The notes beneath the pieces were generated by a model that saw only the letters and a list, made by a program, of their open reading frames with translations, was not told the origin of the DNA and did not search any database. A stretch of DNA of 63,459 bases from an uncultured Lachnospiraceae bacterium (GTDB lineage: Bacteria; Bacillota; Clostridia; Lachnospirales; Lachnospiraceae): NCBI GenBank assembly GCA_934293375.1, contig CAKQYS010000012.1, positions 1-63,459 of the forward strand, written 5' to 3'. Positions 35,438 through 44,866 of the stretch are shown piece by piece. The stretch's first letter is position 1, and every line of letters starts with the position of its first letter. The position numbers and the translations under genes are program-made.

Positions 35438-38400
35438 TTATAGTAACTTCAAGTTATTATCAAACAAATGCAAAATGTGAAGATATCTGCTGATATCCTC
35501 TGTCAGCAGGTCATCATCTCTCAGCTCCTGATACTTTAACATTTCATTGATCCATGCAAACCGGTTCTCCGGCTCCCCGATCATCTGCTCTGTCGTAGAT
35601 CCATCGCTCTCTACCAATACCGCACTGCCTTCTGTTTCTCCTTCCACCTTATAGAGGAGACGTTCTCCACGGAATACAACGAACGACTTCACATAGAGTC
35701 CCGGCAGGATCTCTTCTAACGGATCCGTCATATACGCCTGTTGTCTGTCCACACTGTCAAAGCTGTAAAGCACCCGGACATTCTCATGCACACTGGAACG
35801 ATAGATCAGATAAGTCTTACAATAGATATCCATCGGGAGCTCCACCATATCTGCAAACTGTTTGAAGAATGGCAGGATCTTGCCCCGCTTCACAAAATCT
35901 GCCACACGGCTCTTTACCCACGGGATCTTCGTCGGATGTACAGTCACTGTACTGTAATACATCAACAATGCCATCGCTGTCAGATCATCAGACAGATTGC
36001 CCTTCTCAATCTCGTTATACATGGTATCAAAAATAAATGTCGGTACCACTGCACCACCCACTACATACCGGAATGCGGTCTGTTTGAGAAATCCCTTCAC
36101 TACCATACCACGGTTTCGTCCATAATAATAGGACTGGAACAGATCATATATCTCATCGCAGGTCTGATCCGTAAACATCATCTGTGCAAGTGCATTTTCC
36201 TCTAATTCTCTTGTATCCGAGATCACACCCCGGGAACGCTTCCATAATGTACACAGCTCATCGATCGTCCCCCGGTAATGATTCGTCAGATGCTTTAACA
36301 CGGCTTCTCCATACTTATCATGTGTAAACAGTCTCGCACACATAGCCGTAAGCATCTCATCATGCATATTCTCCGGCTCATTTACCAAAAAGCTGACCAG
36401 TCGAAGCAGCTTCTCATCCTGTACATTGGCAAATCCATATATCTGCATCAGGCTATATGCCTTTTTGTAAAGTCCTTCCTGGATCATCAATTCGATCAGA
36501 TATGTACTGCTCTCCGACAGTATCGATACCTCGTCCACCATCTCCAGATATTTCTGCAGGATCGCGCTGTCATAATGGGCATCGTAATATGTGATCATAG
36601 TGACCAGTGCTTCCTGCCGCTTTACAACTGATAATTCCTTTTTATGGATCAGCTCTCTGGCAAGGTTGATCTCCTGAATATTCTGCCCCATCAGCTTCTT
36701 CGCATTCGCATACAGATACAAAAGCAATCTGTAGTCCCTCGCACTGTACCGGCTGCATATATCAATGTAATACTTTTCTTCAACCAGCTTCTCAAGCCTG
36801 TATGGAATTGTGCTAAGATACCGGTTGCCATTCTCATCAAGAAGGGCAATCGCAGCAGAATCTGTGATCAGCTCTACATAAGCTACACCACCCTGCATTG
36901 GCACGATCACTTCCTTGTCCAGTTCTCTATGTTTCACAGCCACTGCACGTATCTTCTTATTGTTGCAGATCAGTTTCCGCTTAAATATAATATTGATCAG
37001 CTGGAATGCATATTTTTCACTGACCTGTGCCGGATCCAGAAATTCTGAATAGATCACCGCCAGATCATCATCGATCCTGCCCTTTAGGATCTGTTCTCCC
37101 ATAAATGCCTCAATATTGCCTATGTACTCGTGATAAACATTGACATAACTATCCTTATTCGCAATCACATTGGCATACAGATATGCTGTCTCTGCCTCTG
37201 TCAGGGTGTTCTTGTAATTCAGATATTTCAACACCGGGAATGGAATTTTATCATACTCCTTAAAATCCATACTCCGTAAAAAGCATTCATTGAGTCCGAT
37301 CAGCTTCAGGGAGGCATCCACTGCCAATGCATAGTACATATGATACTTCCGTTCGAGGCGGTTTCCCATGATTAGCATGGTCACGATCACCTTCAGACAT
37401 TCAACACTCTGATTCTCTTCATAAATAGATACCAATGATCTAAAGATCCTCTTGGAAAAATTCTTCTCTTTCGCTGCCAGCAGCACATAAGACTGCTTGA
37501 TCTCTGTCGACAGGCAATCCTGTCTGATGCCCCACCGGATCGCTGCGATCTCCAGGTCTCCAAGCTTCCGGAACATTAATGGTTCATGATTGAAGCTGTC
37601 ACACAGTTCCAGATACATGATCGGACTTCGCATACCGGCATCATACAGTCTCTCTAACTGCTTGTAAAGTGCCATCCGGTCTTCCCGGAATTCAGATGCC
37701 ACATGCATATACAACCAGTAATAAAACAGATCCGGTGTCTCCTCATCCAGATGGGACCGGATCATATCTGCAACTTTGCGGACCATGACCGGATCCTTTG
37801 TCAGCATTGACTTGATATACTGGTAGTAGCAGGATTCCTTCTCTCCACGAATCATACCGACATCATCAGCTTCCATACGCATACATTCCTGCTCTACATA
37901 TTCGCGTTCTCCTGTCAGAAGCTGCATATGCAGTACCCCAAGCCGATATATGCTGTTCTCCGGCTGGTACTCTACCAGATTCTGCAGCGTAAATAATGTA
38001 CGCTCCACATACTGGCTGGCATCCATACGTCCAATTCTGAAATCAATGTAGCTCTCTACCAGTCTTACGGTACTCGCCTTCACAATGCGTCTCGGTGCCA
38101 TACTCTCTGTACGCTCCCGGCGTGCACCATACGCTCTTGCCAGCACTACTTCAATCTTCAACTTCTGATATATGTTCTCTATGTATATATGACCAACCCG
38201 TGAATCCTCTTCAATCTGTTCCGGATCCACTAAAAATTCCAGTTGATACTCATCCCCGTAAAAATCCTCACTTGTAAGCAAGCTCTTGCGTACGATCAAA
38301 AATGGCACATCCGTATAGATAGACGCACAGGTATACCCCCAGGTATTACGCATAATGCGTACCTGACCGGTCATCATAGTATCCGGGATCTCAATCGATA

Positions 38401-38998
38401 CCACCTCAGGATACACTGACAAGGTCTGCACCTTTTTCTTGTGCATATAAACCAGAAATTCCTCTAACGCCTGATTTGCAGACAGACTGACACGCAGACT
38501 GTCATACACCTTCTCTAACTGAGGCTGTCCCTTTAAAAATGCGCGTTCGAAATCTTCAGATTCAAATATACGAAGTGCCTCACTCCATGATTGTTCTGCT
38601 AATGCAGTAAACTGGAACAGATCATTTAATTGTCCCATGGAGGTATCCACATATGGTGCAATCACCTCAACGGTATACGGCACAACAAATTCCCCGCCAT
38701 CCGTGATAACATTCAGATTGCCACGGATCGTCTTGCCCTGTTCATACCGGGAACCATCGAAATGATAATGCAATTCACATCTGCGATCTACAAATATATG
38801 CTGGTCAAAGGCAAACAGATAGCGATCATCAAACACCATAACCTTCATCTTGATATCCTGTACATTGGTCAAAGTCAGTACCCCATGGTACACAGTACCC
38901 GCCTCGATCCGAAGATCAAGCCGCTGCTGTGATATCATGATCTGTGGTCTGTTGAACTGAAAATCTCCTTTTGCATACTGTTCTACGGTTGCCTTCAT
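35438..38998 (-). CDS. Very large protein of unknown function, DUF5717-like
   Basis: 1186 residues. The first ~120 residues are beta-rich (RLDLRIEAGTVYHGVLTLTN and so on) and look like an Ig-like or chaperone-type sandwich. Another beta domain follows near residues 190-290. The rest is a long series of helical, repeat-like pairs of TPR/HEAT character, ending in a beta-containing module with GDLEIAAIRWG-like helices before it and a C-terminal helical stretch. No signal peptide or TM segment is seen. From memory it matches DUF5717, which occurs beside DUF5716 in Lachnospiraceae. It is the first gene of the operon, with an extended -10 promoter about 105 bp upstream. Confidence 0.78.
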   Translation of the reverse strand: MKATVEQYAKGDFQFNRPQIMISQQRLDLRIEAGTVYHGVLTLTNVQDIKMKVMVFDDRYLFAFDQHIFVDRRCELHYHFDGSRYEQGKTIRGNLNVITDGGEFVVPYTVEVIAPYVDTSMGQLNDLFQFTALAEQSWSEALRIFESEDFERAFLKGQPQLEKVYDSLRVSLSANQALEEFLVYMHKKKVQTLSVYPEVVSIEIPDTMMTGQVRIMRNTWGYTCASIYTDVPFLIVRKSLLTSEDFYGDEYQLEFLVDPEQIEEDSRVGHIYIENIYQKLKIEVVLARAYGARRERTESMAPRRIVKASTVRLVESYIDFRIGRMDASQYVERTLFTLQNLVEYQPENSIYRLGVLHMQLLTGEREYVEQECMRMEADDVGMIRGEKESCYYQYIKSMLTKDPVMVRKVADMIRSHLDEETPDLFYYWLYMHVASEFREDRMALYKQLERLYDAGMRSPIMYLELCDSFNHEPLMFRKLGDLEIAAIRWGIRQDCLSTEIKQSYVLLAAKEKNFSKRIFRSLVSIYEENQSVECLKVIVTMLIMGNRLERKYHMYYALAVDASLKLIGLNECFLRSMDFKEYDKIPFPVLKYLNYKNTLTEAETAYLYANVIANKDSYVNVYHEYIGNIEAFMGEQILKGRIDDDLAVIYSEFLDPAQVSEKYAFQLINIIFKRKLICNNKKIRAVAVKHRELDKEVIVPMQGGVAYVELITDSAAIALLDENGNRYLSTIPYRLEKLVEEKYYIDICSRYSARDYRLLLYLYANAKKLMGQNIQEINLARELIHKKELSVVKRQEALVTMITYYDAHYDSAILQKYLEMVDEVSILSESSTYLIELMIQEGLYKKAYSLMQIYGFANVQDEKLLRLVSFLVNEPENMHDEMLTAMCARLFTHDKYGEAVLKHLTNHYRGTIDELCTLWKRSRGVISDTRELEENALAQMMFTDQTCDEIYDLFQSYYYGRNRGMVVKGFLKQTAFRYVVGGAVVPTFIFDTMYNEIEKGNLSDDLTAMALLMYYSTVTVHPTKIPWVKSRVADFVKRGKILPFFKQFADMVELPMDIYCKTYLIYRSSVHENVRVLYSFDSVDRQQAYMTDPLEEILPGLYVKSFVVFRGERLLYKVEGETEGSAVLVESDGSTTEQMIGEPENRFAWINEMLKYQELRDDDLLTEDISRYLHILHLFDNNLKLL

Positions 38999-39037
38999 CG
39001 CCTATCACCTGCCTTAGTAAATCCAATCTAAAAAGTA

Positions 39038-39066
39038 TTGCTATCCTGCACATTTCTGATTATAAT
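39038..39066 (+). promoter_or_regulatory. Promoter of the CobD-like gene
   Basis: Plus-strand TTGCTA (39038-39043), 17-bp spacer, TATAAT (39061-39066), about 80 bp upstream of the start. Confidence 0.72.
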
Positions 39067-39102
39067 AGAAATCAGAATACCAGCACGGACATATACTACT
39101 AT

Positions 39103-39111
39103 ATTATAGCA
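39103..39111 (-). promoter_or_regulatory. Extended -10 promoter of the DUF5717/DUF5716 operon
   Basis: Minus-strand TGC followed by TATAAT (39103-39108) forms an extended -10 element. The -35 position, TTTTCT, is weak. It is about 105 bp upstream of the 1186-residue gene and divergent to the CobD-like promoter. Confidence 0.45.
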
Positions 39112-39149
39112 AATAATATCGAATTAGAAAAGGAAAAGAGGGATTTTTT

Positions 39150-40244
39150 ATGACAAATCATCCAAAACAGTTTCATGGAAGTGATTTAGAGACTGTTTCT
39201 TCCGCATTTGCAATAGAAAAAACAAAAATCATTCCATTTGCAGCCAATGTCAATCCACTGGGGCTGTCCCCAATGGTCAAAAAGGCTCTCACGAATCACA
39301 TCGACTGCATCTGCTCTTATCCGGAGCGGGATTACAAGCCACTGAAGGAATCGATCGCAGCATACTGTGGAGCCGATCCATCCGCACTCTATATCGGAAA
39401 CGGATCCTCTGATCTGCTCCGCCTTTGCATTGAATATCATGCACCTAAAAAGGCCATGATCCTATCACCGGCCTACAGCGAATATGCACGGCTTGTCAGA
39501 ATGTACGGTGGTGAGGTGATTTCTTACATGCTGACGGAAGAGAACGCATTTAAGCTGGATGTCTCAGAGTTTCTGACGCATCTGGATGCTTCCATCGATA
39601 TGCTGATCATCTGCAATCCGAACAACCCAACATCTACTGCTATCAAGGCTGTAGATATCGAAACGATTCTTGAGACCTGCAAGGTATTAGATATTTTTGT
39701 CATGGTTGACGAGACCTATGTGGAATTCCACCCGAATATGGAACATGTCACGGCGATACCACTTGTCCCGGAATATGACAATCTGTGTGTTGTGCGCGGT
39801 GTCTCCAAGTTCTTTGCAGCACCGGGTCTCAGACTCGGATATTCCATCTGCAGCAACGAGACATTCTACGCAACACTTAACAGCATTGAGACACCATGGA
39901 CTGTCAACGCCTTTGCAGTAGAAGCCGGCAAGGTGATGTTTGCAGACGAGAAGTACATCAACGAAACAAAGGAATTGATCCATATTGAACAAAGCCTTGT
40001 GTACTCAGCATTATCCTCCAGAAAAACGATCAAGGTCTTTAAGCCCGAAGCGAATTTCATTCTTGTAAAACTTTTAAAAGAAGGGCAGACAGCAGGTCAG
40101 GTATTCAAGTATTGCATGGAGACCGGTCTGATGATCCGTGACTGCACCGACTATGAAGGACTGGGTGAAAAATATATCCGTTTCTGTTTCATGAATCCAA
40201 GTGATGATGACAAGGTTGTCAACCGGCTGCTTGAAATTGTCTGA
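39150..40244 (+). CDS. PLP-dependent aminotransferase, CobD/HisC-like
   Basis: 364 residues, fold-type I class I/II aminotransferase. The N-terminus (FHGSD, then FAANVNPLGLSP) resembles threonine-phosphate decarboxylase CobD more than histidinol-phosphate aminotransferase. PLP-binding features are CNPNNPTS, VDETYVEF and the lysine in GVSKFFAAPGLRLGY. CobD makes aminopropanol phosphate for cobamides. No cobalamin or histidine genes are adjacent, so the substrate is open. The ATG at 39150 is preceded by AGGAAAAGAGGG. A bidirectional terminator follows. Confidence 0.85.
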   Translation: MTNHPKQFHGSDLETVSSAFAIEKTKIIPFAANVNPLGLSPMVKKALTNHIDCICSYPERDYKPLKESIAAYCGADPSALYIGNGSSDLLRLCIEYHAPKKAMILSPAYSEYARLVRMYGGEVISYMLTEENAFKLDVSEFLTHLDASIDMLIICNPNNPTSTAIKAVDIETILETCKVLDIFVMVDETYVEFHPNMEHVTAIPLVPEYDNLCVVRGVSKFFAAPGLRLGYSICSNETFYATLNSIETPWTVNAFAVEAGKVMFADEKYINETKELIHIEQSLVYSALSSRKTIKVFKPEANFILVKLLKEGQTAGQVFKYCMETGLMIRDCTDYEGLGEKYIRFCFMNPSDDDKVVNRLLEIV

Positions 40245-40255
40245 TCCACACACAT

Positions 40256-40286
40256 AAAAATCCCGGCGATGCATTCGCCGGGATTT
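40256..40286. terminator. Bidirectional terminator between convergent genes
   Basis: AAAAATCCCGGCGA and TTCGCCGGGATTTT flank a TGCA loop: a strong GC-rich stem with T-runs on both strands. It serves the CobD-like gene and the Big_2 gene. Confidence 0.93.
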
Positions 40287-40313
40287 TCTAATGCCTTTTA
40301 TGTGGCATTCCTA

Positions 40314-43300
40314 TTATTTTGTCTTAAAGGTCTTCGTGCTGCTGTACTTGCCATAGATCTTTTTCCCCTTTACCTTCTTATAGCTTCTGATTCTGACATA
40401 GTACTTTGTCTTTTTCTTTAATTTCTTAAACTGCACAGACTTTTTCTTTGCACTGCTGACCGTCTTTTTCTTGACATTTTTCTTAAACTTCTTATCGGTC
40501 GCAATCGTGATCTCATATCCACTTACGGTTTTATCTGTCTTCCATGTGATCTTTGCCTGTTGTTTCTTCACGGAAACCTTACCGGCTGTCACCTTCTTGA
40601 CTTTCACCTTCTGTGGTGTCGGATTCTGTGTATCTGTCTGTCCTGCCGACGGCTGTTCTGTCCCCGGCTGCTCTGTCCCCGGCTGTACCGGATCCGGTGT
40701 AGACGGCTGTACCGGTGTTACCGGCTGCAGCTTCGGCACTACCTGATCGTCATATGTCACATGACAGCGGCTACAGGTATGTCTTGTATAGCCTTCTGTT
40801 TCCAATGTCGGTGCCACCACCGTGTCCACATAGGCATGCCCCAGTGGCTGTGCTGTCACCTGATCCACAAATGCACCACAGGTACAGATGCTTCTCGTAA
40901 TCTCCGGGGATGTACAGTCTGCCTGCTGTATCACCGTCGGCTTACCATAAGTATGCACATGCACCGATCCCTTTGCCTTGACTGTCACCACATATGTTGC
41001 AAAAACAGAAAGATTTGCATTCGCACTGACCCGGATCACCGCAGTGCCTTCTTTCTTTGGCGTAATCGTACACTGTGTACCATTTGCCACAATGGATACG
41101 ATATCCGCACCACTTGTAATCTTCCATGTCAGTGACTGGTCTGTCGCATCCGCAGGTGTCACCTGTGCCAAAACCGTAAATGCGGCATCCCCTTCCGTCA
41201 CCGTCTTATTGTTATCGCCTACGATCTTTACTGTGTTTACCGGCACGGTAATCGTAGTACGGGCTGCGATCTGAATCGTATAGGTTGCTGACTTGCCGGA
41301 TCCGTCTTTCGTGGATGCCGTGATCGTCACGCTGGTATCGGTTGTTTTGTCTCCTACAACCGATACCGTTCCATTCTGATCTACGGTTGCCAATGTCGTA
41401 TCCGAGGACTGCCAGGTAAGCTGGCTGTTCGTCGCATCTGCCGGTGTCACGGCAGCGGTCAACTGGCACTGGGCACCCTTCTTGAGCTTTCCGGTCACCG
41501 ACGCTGTCAGTGTTACATTTGTTACATACTTCGGTGTCACCGTTACCCGGATTGTCTTCGTTATGCTGCTGTTGGCAGCAGACACCACCTGAATCTGTGC
41601 CTCACCCACCTGATCTGCACGGAATGTAACATTATGATTGTCCGTCTGATCCTGAATGGATACGGCCCCTGTGCCTGCAACCGGGGTCCAGTTCAATGTC
41701 TGATTCGTAGCATTGGACGGCGTTACGGTTGCCGCAATGGCAAATGATTCTCCGATCGTGACCGTCACCGTCTCCGGCTGTACCTTCAATCCGGTTACCG
41801 GCACCGCGGTATCTACGACTGTAACCTGACACTGTGCACTCTTATCTCCACAATATGCCGTAATGGTTGTAGTACCAGTATTCCGTGCCGACACCTGTCC
41901 GGTAGCAGAAACCTCTGCCACTGTCGGATTGGAGGACTCCCACTTTGATACGGTCGTATTGGATGCCGTAGCAGGTGTAAAGTTACCAGCCTGAAGCTGC
42001 AGCGTTCCTCCCTTCGCCACCTGGCCACCTGTGATCTGAAAGCTTTCTAACGGCGTTGGAATCACATGGATTGTAATAGAGCCCTGTACATTTGAACCAT
42101 CCTGTGCAGATGCGGTTATGGTGATATCTGTCGATGTCGTCACATTACCAACCGCTTTTGCAAGTCCTGTTGTTGACACCGATACCAGCGAGGGATCAGA
42201 GGACCTCCATGTCACATTCCGATTCGCCGCACCTGCCGGGGTTACGGTGGCAGTCAGCTGCACCTGCTCATTTGTCTTCAGACTTGTCGTATTACTTGCC
42301 GCACTGACCGTAATCTTGTTTACTTTCTTTGCTGCAACCGTCACCTTCAGACTTGTCGATGCCCCGCCATCCCGCGTCTTGGCATAGATCGTTGCCTCTC
42401 CTGCCGCCTTGGCGGTCAGCTTGCCGTTTTGGTCAACCGCTGCTACATCCGGATTCTCACTCTGCCAGCTCACGGTCTGATCATCGGCATCTGCCGGCGT
42501 CACACTAGCGGTCAGCTGCACTGTGTCGCCAACCGTCATAGCCTTTGTGCCTGTGATATTGAGCGTAATTCCGGTCGTCTTTGTCGATGTTACCGTAACT
42601 GCACAGCGGGCTGTCACGCTGCTGTTTCCATTGGCCGTGAACACAATCTCCGTGCTGCCGGCTGCAACACCTGTAATCTGATATCCCTGCGCAGTCTTTG
42701 TAACTGTCGCGATCCCCGTATTGTTGGATTGCACTGTCAGAGTCTTGTCTGCCGCATCTGCCGGTAATACCGTCGCCGTAATGACCTGTGTTCCCTTCTT
42801 TGCCAATGTGATATTTGTCTCACTCAATGTGACCGCATTCGCCGAGGTCGTGACTGTCACATTACATGCTGCCGTCACACCACTGCCATCCGCCGCTGTT
42901 GCGATGATCTGCGTATTACCGGATGTCTTTGCCGTCACCGTTCCATCTGCAGAAACCTCTGCCACTGCCGGATTCGTGGATGACCAGGTCACGCTCTGGT
43001 TGCTTGCCGTCTGCGGGCTGACCGTTGCCGAAAGCTTCGCAGACTTCTGATCCTCCTTCGACAGATCCAGCGTCTTCCGGCTGCTGCTTAAGGTAATACC
43101 TGTTACCGAGGTCTTCACGGTCACGGTACAGGCTGCGCTTTTTGTGACACCATTCAAGAACACTGATGCCGTCACTTTCGCAGTACCATTGCCTACAGCC
43201 GTGATCACGCCATCTGCCACTGTCGCAACATTGTCATTGTTGGATGTCCATCTTACCTTAGCAGAAAATGCATCTGCTCCCGCAGGCTGTGGAATTGCAG

Positions 43301-44756
43301 TCAGCGTCGCCTGCTTCCGGTCAGATTTTGATAAATCTAATGTCACTGCATTGCTGCTCAAGGCAATGCCCGTTGCCGCATTCGTCACTGTCACCTGACA
43401 GGTTGCGGTAATCCCGCTGCCGTCTGTTGCGGCTGCCGTGATCACAGCACTGCCTGCCGCATGTGCCGTCACCGTACCATCAGCGGCTACCGTTGCCACC
43501 GTATCATTGCCGGATGACCATGTCAGTGCCGGATTCGTGGCATTCGACGGAGATACCGTTGCGGTAATCCTGGATGTTCCATTGACAGGCAGATTCAGAG
43601 AAGTCGGACTGAGTGCAATTCCTGTCACCTTTGTATCAGACGGGGTCACACTCCCACCTGATACCGTTACGGTATTGGAGAAAGACTTGATATCACCGCC
43701 CTGATTCACTGCCGTTGCCGTGATCACTGCAGAGCCCGCACCGACTGCCCGGATCACACCCGCATCATCGACGGTAGCGACCGCCGGATTTGAGGATGCA
43801 TAGGTGAAATCCGATGCCAATGCGTATGTATTACACCCATTATACGAGTATCCAAATTCACTATATTGCATGATGGCAGTATCCCCGGACTGCATGGTAC
43901 TGGTATATGCATAAGGCTTCTTCAATCCTGATGGAGCTATATTGATCGGAATTGGTCCGACATAGCCGTATGCATATGATTTTACAGATGAACTTGTACT
44001 GCGATTGGCATATCTCGCATATACCTTTACGGTTGCCAGTCCATTGCTCAATGCCTTGATAGAGCCATCCTGATTCACAGAAATGGTCTTGCTGCTTGTA
44101 CTATATACAAATCCCTGTGGTGCCGTTGCCGGTGTCACCGCAAAACCGGATATCGTTGTCGTGTCGCCGGCTTTTGCCAACCGGAATGCAAATGCTTTCT
44201 CCGGTGTCACTGCCGTTGGCAATGCCTGTACCACATTGACTGTAACCGTGCCTGTCAGTCCCTTGCTGTCTAGCGACTTCCAGTGCAAAGTAGTGCTGCC
44301 GACCGCCTTAGGCGTCAGATATACGCAAGAAGTCGGAGCCGTTGCAGTACTTCCCACACCATAGTCCTCATAATCTGCCGTGCCGCTCTTTGGAGATGCC
44401 TCCAGATCTACAATGGATGCATCATCTACGGACCAGCTGATTCCCTTAAACTGATAAGTATTTTCCCGAGACGGAGACACATCGCTTGCCCATGTAATGC
44501 CATCCCGCACGGCATATCGTTTTCCGGACGGAACTGTCAACGGAATATTGATGTAGGTATTTCCCGCATTATCTGTATTTGCATTATAATTCACCCAACT
44601 GCTACCATTTTCCAGTGCCGGAATGAGATTGACTGCTTCCGCAATACACTCATACGCCTCTGCCTTTACGCTGGGTGCACCCACCCCTGTCATCACACTA
44701 CAGATCATAATCAATGTCAACATGATCGCAGTGAATTGCCTGATTCGATGTCTCAT
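40314..44756 (-). CDS. Secreted multi-domain Big_2 (Ig-like) protein
   Basis: 1480 residues. A signal peptide (MRHRIRQFTAIMLTLIMICS) ends near the Ala of VKAEA. Two or three divergent N-terminal modules are followed by about ten bacterial Ig-like Big_2 domains, each with the WSSxNPxVAxVxxDGTVTA pattern. Next come a Cys-containing module (CTCGAFVDQV, HTCSRCHVTYDD), a Pro/Thr/Gln linker and a Lys-rich, fibronectin-like C-terminal module. No LPXTG motif, TM anchor or S-layer domain is seen, so it may be released or bind the wall through the basic C-terminus. A surface-adhesion role is inference. The ATG at 44756 follows GAGGGGG; a 35-residue upstream extension is rejected because the signal peptide defines the N-terminus. 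Confidence 0.9.
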   Translation of the reverse strand: MRHRIRQFTAIMLTLIMICSVMTGVGAPSVKAEAYECIAEAVNLIPALENGSSWVNYNANTDNAGNTYINIPLTVPSGKRYAVRDGITWASDVSPSRENTYQFKGISWSVDDASIVDLEASPKSGTADYEDYGVGSTATAPTSCVYLTPKAVGSTTLHWKSLDSKGLTGTVTVNVVQALPTAVTPEKAFAFRLAKAGDTTTISGFAVTPATAPQGFVYSTSSKTISVNQDGSIKALSNGLATVKVYARYANRSTSSSVKSYAYGYVGPIPINIAPSGLKKPYAYTSTMQSGDTAIMQYSEFGYSYNGCNTYALASDFTYASSNPAVATVDDAGVIRAVGAGSAVITATAVNQGGDIKSFSNTVTVSGGSVTPSDTKVTGIALSPTSLNLPVNGTSRITATVSPSNATNPALTWSSGNDTVATVAADGTVTAHAAGSAVITAAATDGSGITATCQVTVTNAATGIALSSNAVTLDLSKSDRKQATLTAIPQPAGADAFSAKVRWTSNNDNVATVADGVITAVGNGTAKVTASVFLNGVTKSAACTVTVKTSVTGITLSSSRKTLDLSKEDQKSAKLSATVSPQTASNQSVTWSSTNPAVAEVSADGTVTAKTSGNTQIIATAADGSGVTAACNVTVTTSANAVTLSETNITLAKKGTQVITATVLPADAADKTLTVQSNNTGIATVTKTAQGYQITGVAAGSTEIVFTANGNSSVTARCAVTVTSTKTTGITLNITGTKAMTVGDTVQLTASVTPADADDQTVSWQSENPDVAAVDQNGKLTAKAAGEATIYAKTRDGGASTSLKVTVAAKKVNKITVSAASNTTSLKTNEQVQLTATVTPAGAANRNVTWRSSDPSLVSVSTTGLAKAVGNVTTSTDITITASAQDGSNVQGSITIHVIPTPLESFQITGGQVAKGGTLQLQAGNFTPATASNTTVSKWESSNPTVAEVSATGQVSARNTGTTTITAYCGDKSAQCQVTVVDTAVPVTGLKVQPETVTVTIGESFAIAATVTPSNATNQTLNWTPVAGTGAVSIQDQTDNHNVTFRADQVGEAQIQVVSAANSSITKTIRVTVTPKYVTNVTLTASVTGKLKKGAQCQLTAAVTPADATNSQLTWQSSDTTLATVDQNGTVSVVGDKTTDTSVTITASTKDGSGKSATYTIQIAARTTITVPVNTVKIVGDNNKTVTEGDAAFTVLAQVTPADATDQSLTWKITSGADIVSIVANGTQCTITPKKEGTAVIRVSANANLSVFATYVVTVKAKGSVHVHTYGKPTVIQQADCTSPEITRSICTCGAFVDQVTAQPLGHAYVDTVVAPTLETEGYTRHTCSRCHVTYDDQVVPKLQPVTPVQPSTPDPVQPGTEQPGTEQPSAGQTDTQNPTPQKVKVKKVTAGKVSVKKQQAKITWKTDKTVSGYEITIATDKKFKKNVKKKTVSSAKKKSVQFKKLKKKTKYYVRIRSYKKVKGKKIYGKYSSTKTFKTK

Positions 44757-44791
44757 GACATGTCCCCCTCTTACTTCATATTTATGAAACA

Positions 44792-44820
44792 ATTTTAAGC
44801 TATTTGTACAAAAAAGGCAA
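44792..44820 (-). promoter_or_regulatory. Promoter of the Big_2 gene, inside the aspS terminator
   Basis: Minus-strand TTGCCT (44815-44820), 17-bp spacer, TAAAAT (44792-44797). The -35 box falls in the descending arm of the aspS terminator, so termination and initiation overlap. Confidence 0.5.
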
Positions 44821-44836
44821 GCTATTCGCCTGCCTT
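44810..44836 (-). terminator. Intrinsic terminator after aspS
   Basis: AAGGCAAGC (44814-44822) pairs with GCCTGCCTT (44828-44836), with one G-U pair and a TATTC loop. On the minus strand a TTTTTT tract follows. It marks the end of the long co-directional block that begins near 62116. Confidence 0.88.
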
Positions 44837-44866
44837 TTGTAAGAATTGTCATATTGTACAATTATC

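Noticed and set aside
40314..40620. LPXTG sorting signal on the Big_2 protein
   Set aside because: The C-terminus is Lys-rich and ends in TFKTK, with no LPXTG-like motif, hydrophobic span or membrane anchor.
42100..43700. Several plus-strand open frames of 80-110 codons inside the Big_2 gene
   Set aside because: They arise from the repetitive Thr/Val/Ala codon usage of the Ig-like domains on the other strand and lack start signals.
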